Below are positions 61,709 through 64,000 of a stretch of 64,000 bases of DNA, piece by piece. A program made the position numbers and the translations under genes. Numbering within the stretch: the first letter of the stretch is position 1; each line of letters begins with the position of its first letter. Source of the stretch: Neisseria lactamica (GTDB lineage: Bacteria; Pseudomonadota; Gammaproteobacteria; Burkholderiales; Neisseriaceae); the NCBI RefSeq assembly GCF_901482445.1, contig NZ_LR590477.1, forward strand, positions 868,001 to 932,000, in the 5' to 3' direction. Below the pieces are notes generated by a model. It did no database searches, was not told the origin of the DNA, and saw nothing but the letters and a program-made list of their open reading frames with translations.

Positions 61709-61799
61709 ACCGGCAGAAAAAGCGCACAATTCCTGTTTCTGCCGCATAAAATCTTTTAAAATACCGCCTGATTTGAATTTAACCGAAAGACCGAACTTC

Positions 61800-63518
61800 A
61801 TGAACCTACATCAAACCGTCGAACGCGAAGCCGCCGCCGCCTTTGCCGCCGCAGGCATCTCCGGCAGCCCCGTTGTCTTGCAGCCGACCAAAAACGCCGA
61901 ACACGGCGATTTCCAAATCAACGGCGTGATGGGTGCGGCGAAAAAAGCCAAACAAAATCCGCGCGAATTGGCGCAAAAAGTGGCTGAAGCATTGGCGGAC
62001 AACGCCGTAATCGAAAGCGCGGAGGTAGCCGGTCCGGGTTTCATCAACCTGCGTCTGCGCCCCGAATTTCTCGCGCAAAACATTCAGACGGCCTTGAACG
62101 ACGCGCGTTTCGGCGTGGCAAAAACTGACAAGCCAAAAACCGTCGTCATCGACTATTCTTCGCCCAATCTGGCGAAGGAAATGCACGTCGGACACCTCCG
62201 TTCCAGCATCATCGGCGACAGCATTTCGCGCGTGTTGGCATTTATGGGCAACACCGTCGTCCGCCAAAACCACGTCGGCGACTGGGGTACGCAGTTCGGT
62301 ATGTTGGTCGCTTATCTGGTCGAGCAGCAAAAAGACAATGCCGCGTTCGAGCTGGCGGATTTAGAGCAGTTTTACCGCGCCGCCAAAGTGCGCTTTGACG
62401 AAGACCCCGCCTTTGCCGACACCGCGCGCGAATACGTTGTAAAGCTGCAAGGCGGCGATGAAACCGTATTGGCATTGTGGAAACAGTTTGTCGATATTTC
62501 GCTCTCGCACGCCCAAGCCGTTTACGACACGCTGGGCTTGAAGCTGCGCCCCGAAGACGTGGCAGGCGAATCGAAGTACAACGACGATTTACAAGCCGTG
62601 GTCGATGATTTGGTTCAAAAAGGCTTGGCGGTCGAAGACGACGGCGCAAAAGTCGTGTTCTTGGACGAGTTTAAAAACAAAGAGGGCGAACCTGCCGCAT
62701 TTATCGTGCAAAAACAAGGCGGCGGCTTCCTTTATGCTTCCACCGACTTGGCGTGTTTGCGCTACCGCATAGGCCGTCTGAAAGCCGACCGCCTGCTGTA
62801 CGTCGTCGACCACCGCCAAGCCCTGCACTTTGAGCAACTCTTTACCACTTCACGCAAAGCCGGCTATTTGCCGGAAGATGCAAAAGCCGAGTTTATCGGC
62901 TTCGGCACGATGATGGGCAAAGACGGCAAACCGTTCAAAACGCGCAGCGGCGACACTGTAAAACTGGTCGATCTGCTGACCGAAGCCGTCGAACGCGCCA
63001 CCGCTTTGGTGAAAGAGAAAAATCCCGAATTGGGCGCGGACGAAGCGGCGAAAATCGGCAAAACCGTCGGCATCGGCGCGGTCAAATACGCCGATTTGAG
63101 CAAAAACCGCACCAGCGATTATGTGTTCGACTGGGACGCCATGCTCTCGTTTGAAGGCAACACCGCCCCCTACCTGCAATATGCCTACACCCGCGTGCAA
63201 AGCGTGTTCCGCAAAGCAGGCGAATGGGACGCAACTGCGCCAACCGTTTTGACCGAACCTTTGGAAAAACAACTAGCCGCCGAGCTGCTGAAATTCGAAG
63301 ACGTGCTGCAAAGCGTGGCGGACACGGCGTATCCGCACTACCTCGCCGCCTACCTCTACCAAATTGCCACCCTGTTCAGCCGCTTCTACGAAGCCTGCCC
63401 GATTTTGAAAGCCGAAAGCGCAAGCCGCAACAGCCGCCTGCAACTGGCAAAACTCACCGGCGACACGCTGAAACAAGGCCTGGATTTGCTGGGCATTGAT
63501 GTGTTGGACGTAATGTAA
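61800..63518 (+). CDS. argS: Arginyl-tRNA synthetase
   Basis: A 572-residue class I synthetase. The N-terminal Add-1 domain (MNLHQTVEREAAAAFAAAG) recognises the tRNA D-loop. The HIGH-type motif is DYSSPNLAKEMHVGHLRSSIIGD (in parts; about residue 125). KMSKS is replaced, as in many ArgRS, by GKDGKPFKTRSGDTV (about 385). The C-terminal DALR anticodon domain has LSFEGNTAPYLQYAYTRVQS and ends LDLLGIDVLDVM. Intact; the start at 61800 is the family start. Confidence 0.97.
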   Translation: MNLHQTVEREAAAAFAAAGISGSPVVLQPTKNAEHGDFQINGVMGAAKKAKQNPRELAQKVAEALADNAVIESAEVAGPGFINLRLRPEFLAQNIQTALNDARFGVAKTDKPKTVVIDYSSPNLAKEMHVGHLRSSIIGDSISRVLAFMGNTVVRQNHVGDWGTQFGMLVAYLVEQQKDNAAFELADLEQFYRAAKVRFDEDPAFADTAREYVVKLQGGDETVLALWKQFVDISLSHAQAVYDTLGLKLRPEDVAGESKYNDDLQAVVDDLVQKGLAVEDDGAKVVFLDEFKNKEGEPAAFIVQKQGGGFLYASTDLACLRYRIGRLKADRLLYVVDHRQALHFEQLFTTSRKAGYLPEDAKAEFIGFGTMMGKDGKPFKTRSGDTVKLVDLLTEAVERATALVKEKNPELGADEAAKIGKTVGIGAVKYADLSKNRTSDYVFDWDAMLSFEGNTAPYLQYAYTRVQSVFRKAGEWDATAPTVLTEPLEKQLAAELLKFEDVLQSVADTAYPHYLAAYLYQIATLFSRFYEACPILKAESASRNSRLQLAKLTGDTLKQGLDLLGIDVLDVM

Positions 63519-63533
63519 AACCGCACCGCCCGA

Positions 63534-63968
<435 letters not shown>

Positions 63969-64000
63969 TTTGGAAGGGGTTGCGCCTCCCAAATAAAGTC

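Noticed and set aside
60389..61801. 470-codon open frame antisense to pncB
   Set aside because: Covers the pncB gene exactly on the other strand; composition is that of a reverse-complement shadow.

Overview
The window is chromosomal DNA of a Neisseria species, most likely N. meningitidis or a close relative such as N. lactamica. The 12-bp uptake sequence ATGCCGTCTGAA is scattered throughout and often forms inverted pairs behind genes. Gene order and content are also typical: ssb, Slam with its lipoprotein, ppx, Ag473, trpS, clpB, the calprotectin receptor tdfH, lysC, rph and argS, plus a TspB/Zot-type filamentous prophage.

Layout. (1) 1-4.9 kb: the 3' end of a TpsA/HrpA (CdiA-like) exoprotein with a VENN junction and an AT-richer toxin tip, then its immunity gene, an IS1016-like element, a toxin stub with a frameshifted DUF600/YezG-like immunity gene, and an IS5-family (IS1106-like) element. 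(2) 4.9-6.5 kb: a frameshifted metallophosphoesterase and an internally duplicated protein of unknown function; this stretch carries uptake sequences of another Neisseriaceae dialect. (3) 7.0-12.9 kb: a very AT-rich operon without uptake sequences, holding three tandem tyrosine recombinases and a small coiled-coil protein. All three recombinases are broken, and the first is split by an inserted toxin-stub/immunity cassette. (4) 13-38.5 kb: core genes, including ssb, a YajR-like transporter, a lytic transglycosylase, a Slam translocon with a frameshifted lipoprotein partner, ppx, two lipoproteins, trpS, clpB, an AlaA-like aminotransferase, glutamate dehydrogenase, gph, recX, a thioesterase, nlpD, surE, a TerC/CorC protein, TfpZ and gabD. 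(5) 38.8-46.8 kb: an IS110/Piv-type recombinase with an internal amber stop, a 219-bp palindrome, and a minus-strand filamentous prophage (Rep, coat proteins, TspB, Zot). (6) 46.7-64 kb: a third toxin stub with a DUF1436/CdiI-like immunity gene, a SliC-like lysozyme inhibitor, cstA-ybdD, rluE, tdfH, lysC, rph, a UspA-family gene, tcdA, scpA, pncB, argS, and an (AAGC)10 tract.

The recurring theme is an immunity gene preceded, within 0-20 nt, by a short in-frame tail of a lost toxin. It occurs three times (3.1, 12.1 and 46.8 kb) besides the intact pair at 1-2.4 kb. The copy inside a recombinase gene suggests that immunity fragments have been mobile in this genome.

Many genes here carry one-base frameshifts or single in-frame stops. 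Several lie in homopolymers (T8 near 3321, A5 near 16520), so sequencing error must be excluded before they are taken as real decay or phase variation. All family calls come from reading the sequence; no database search was run.
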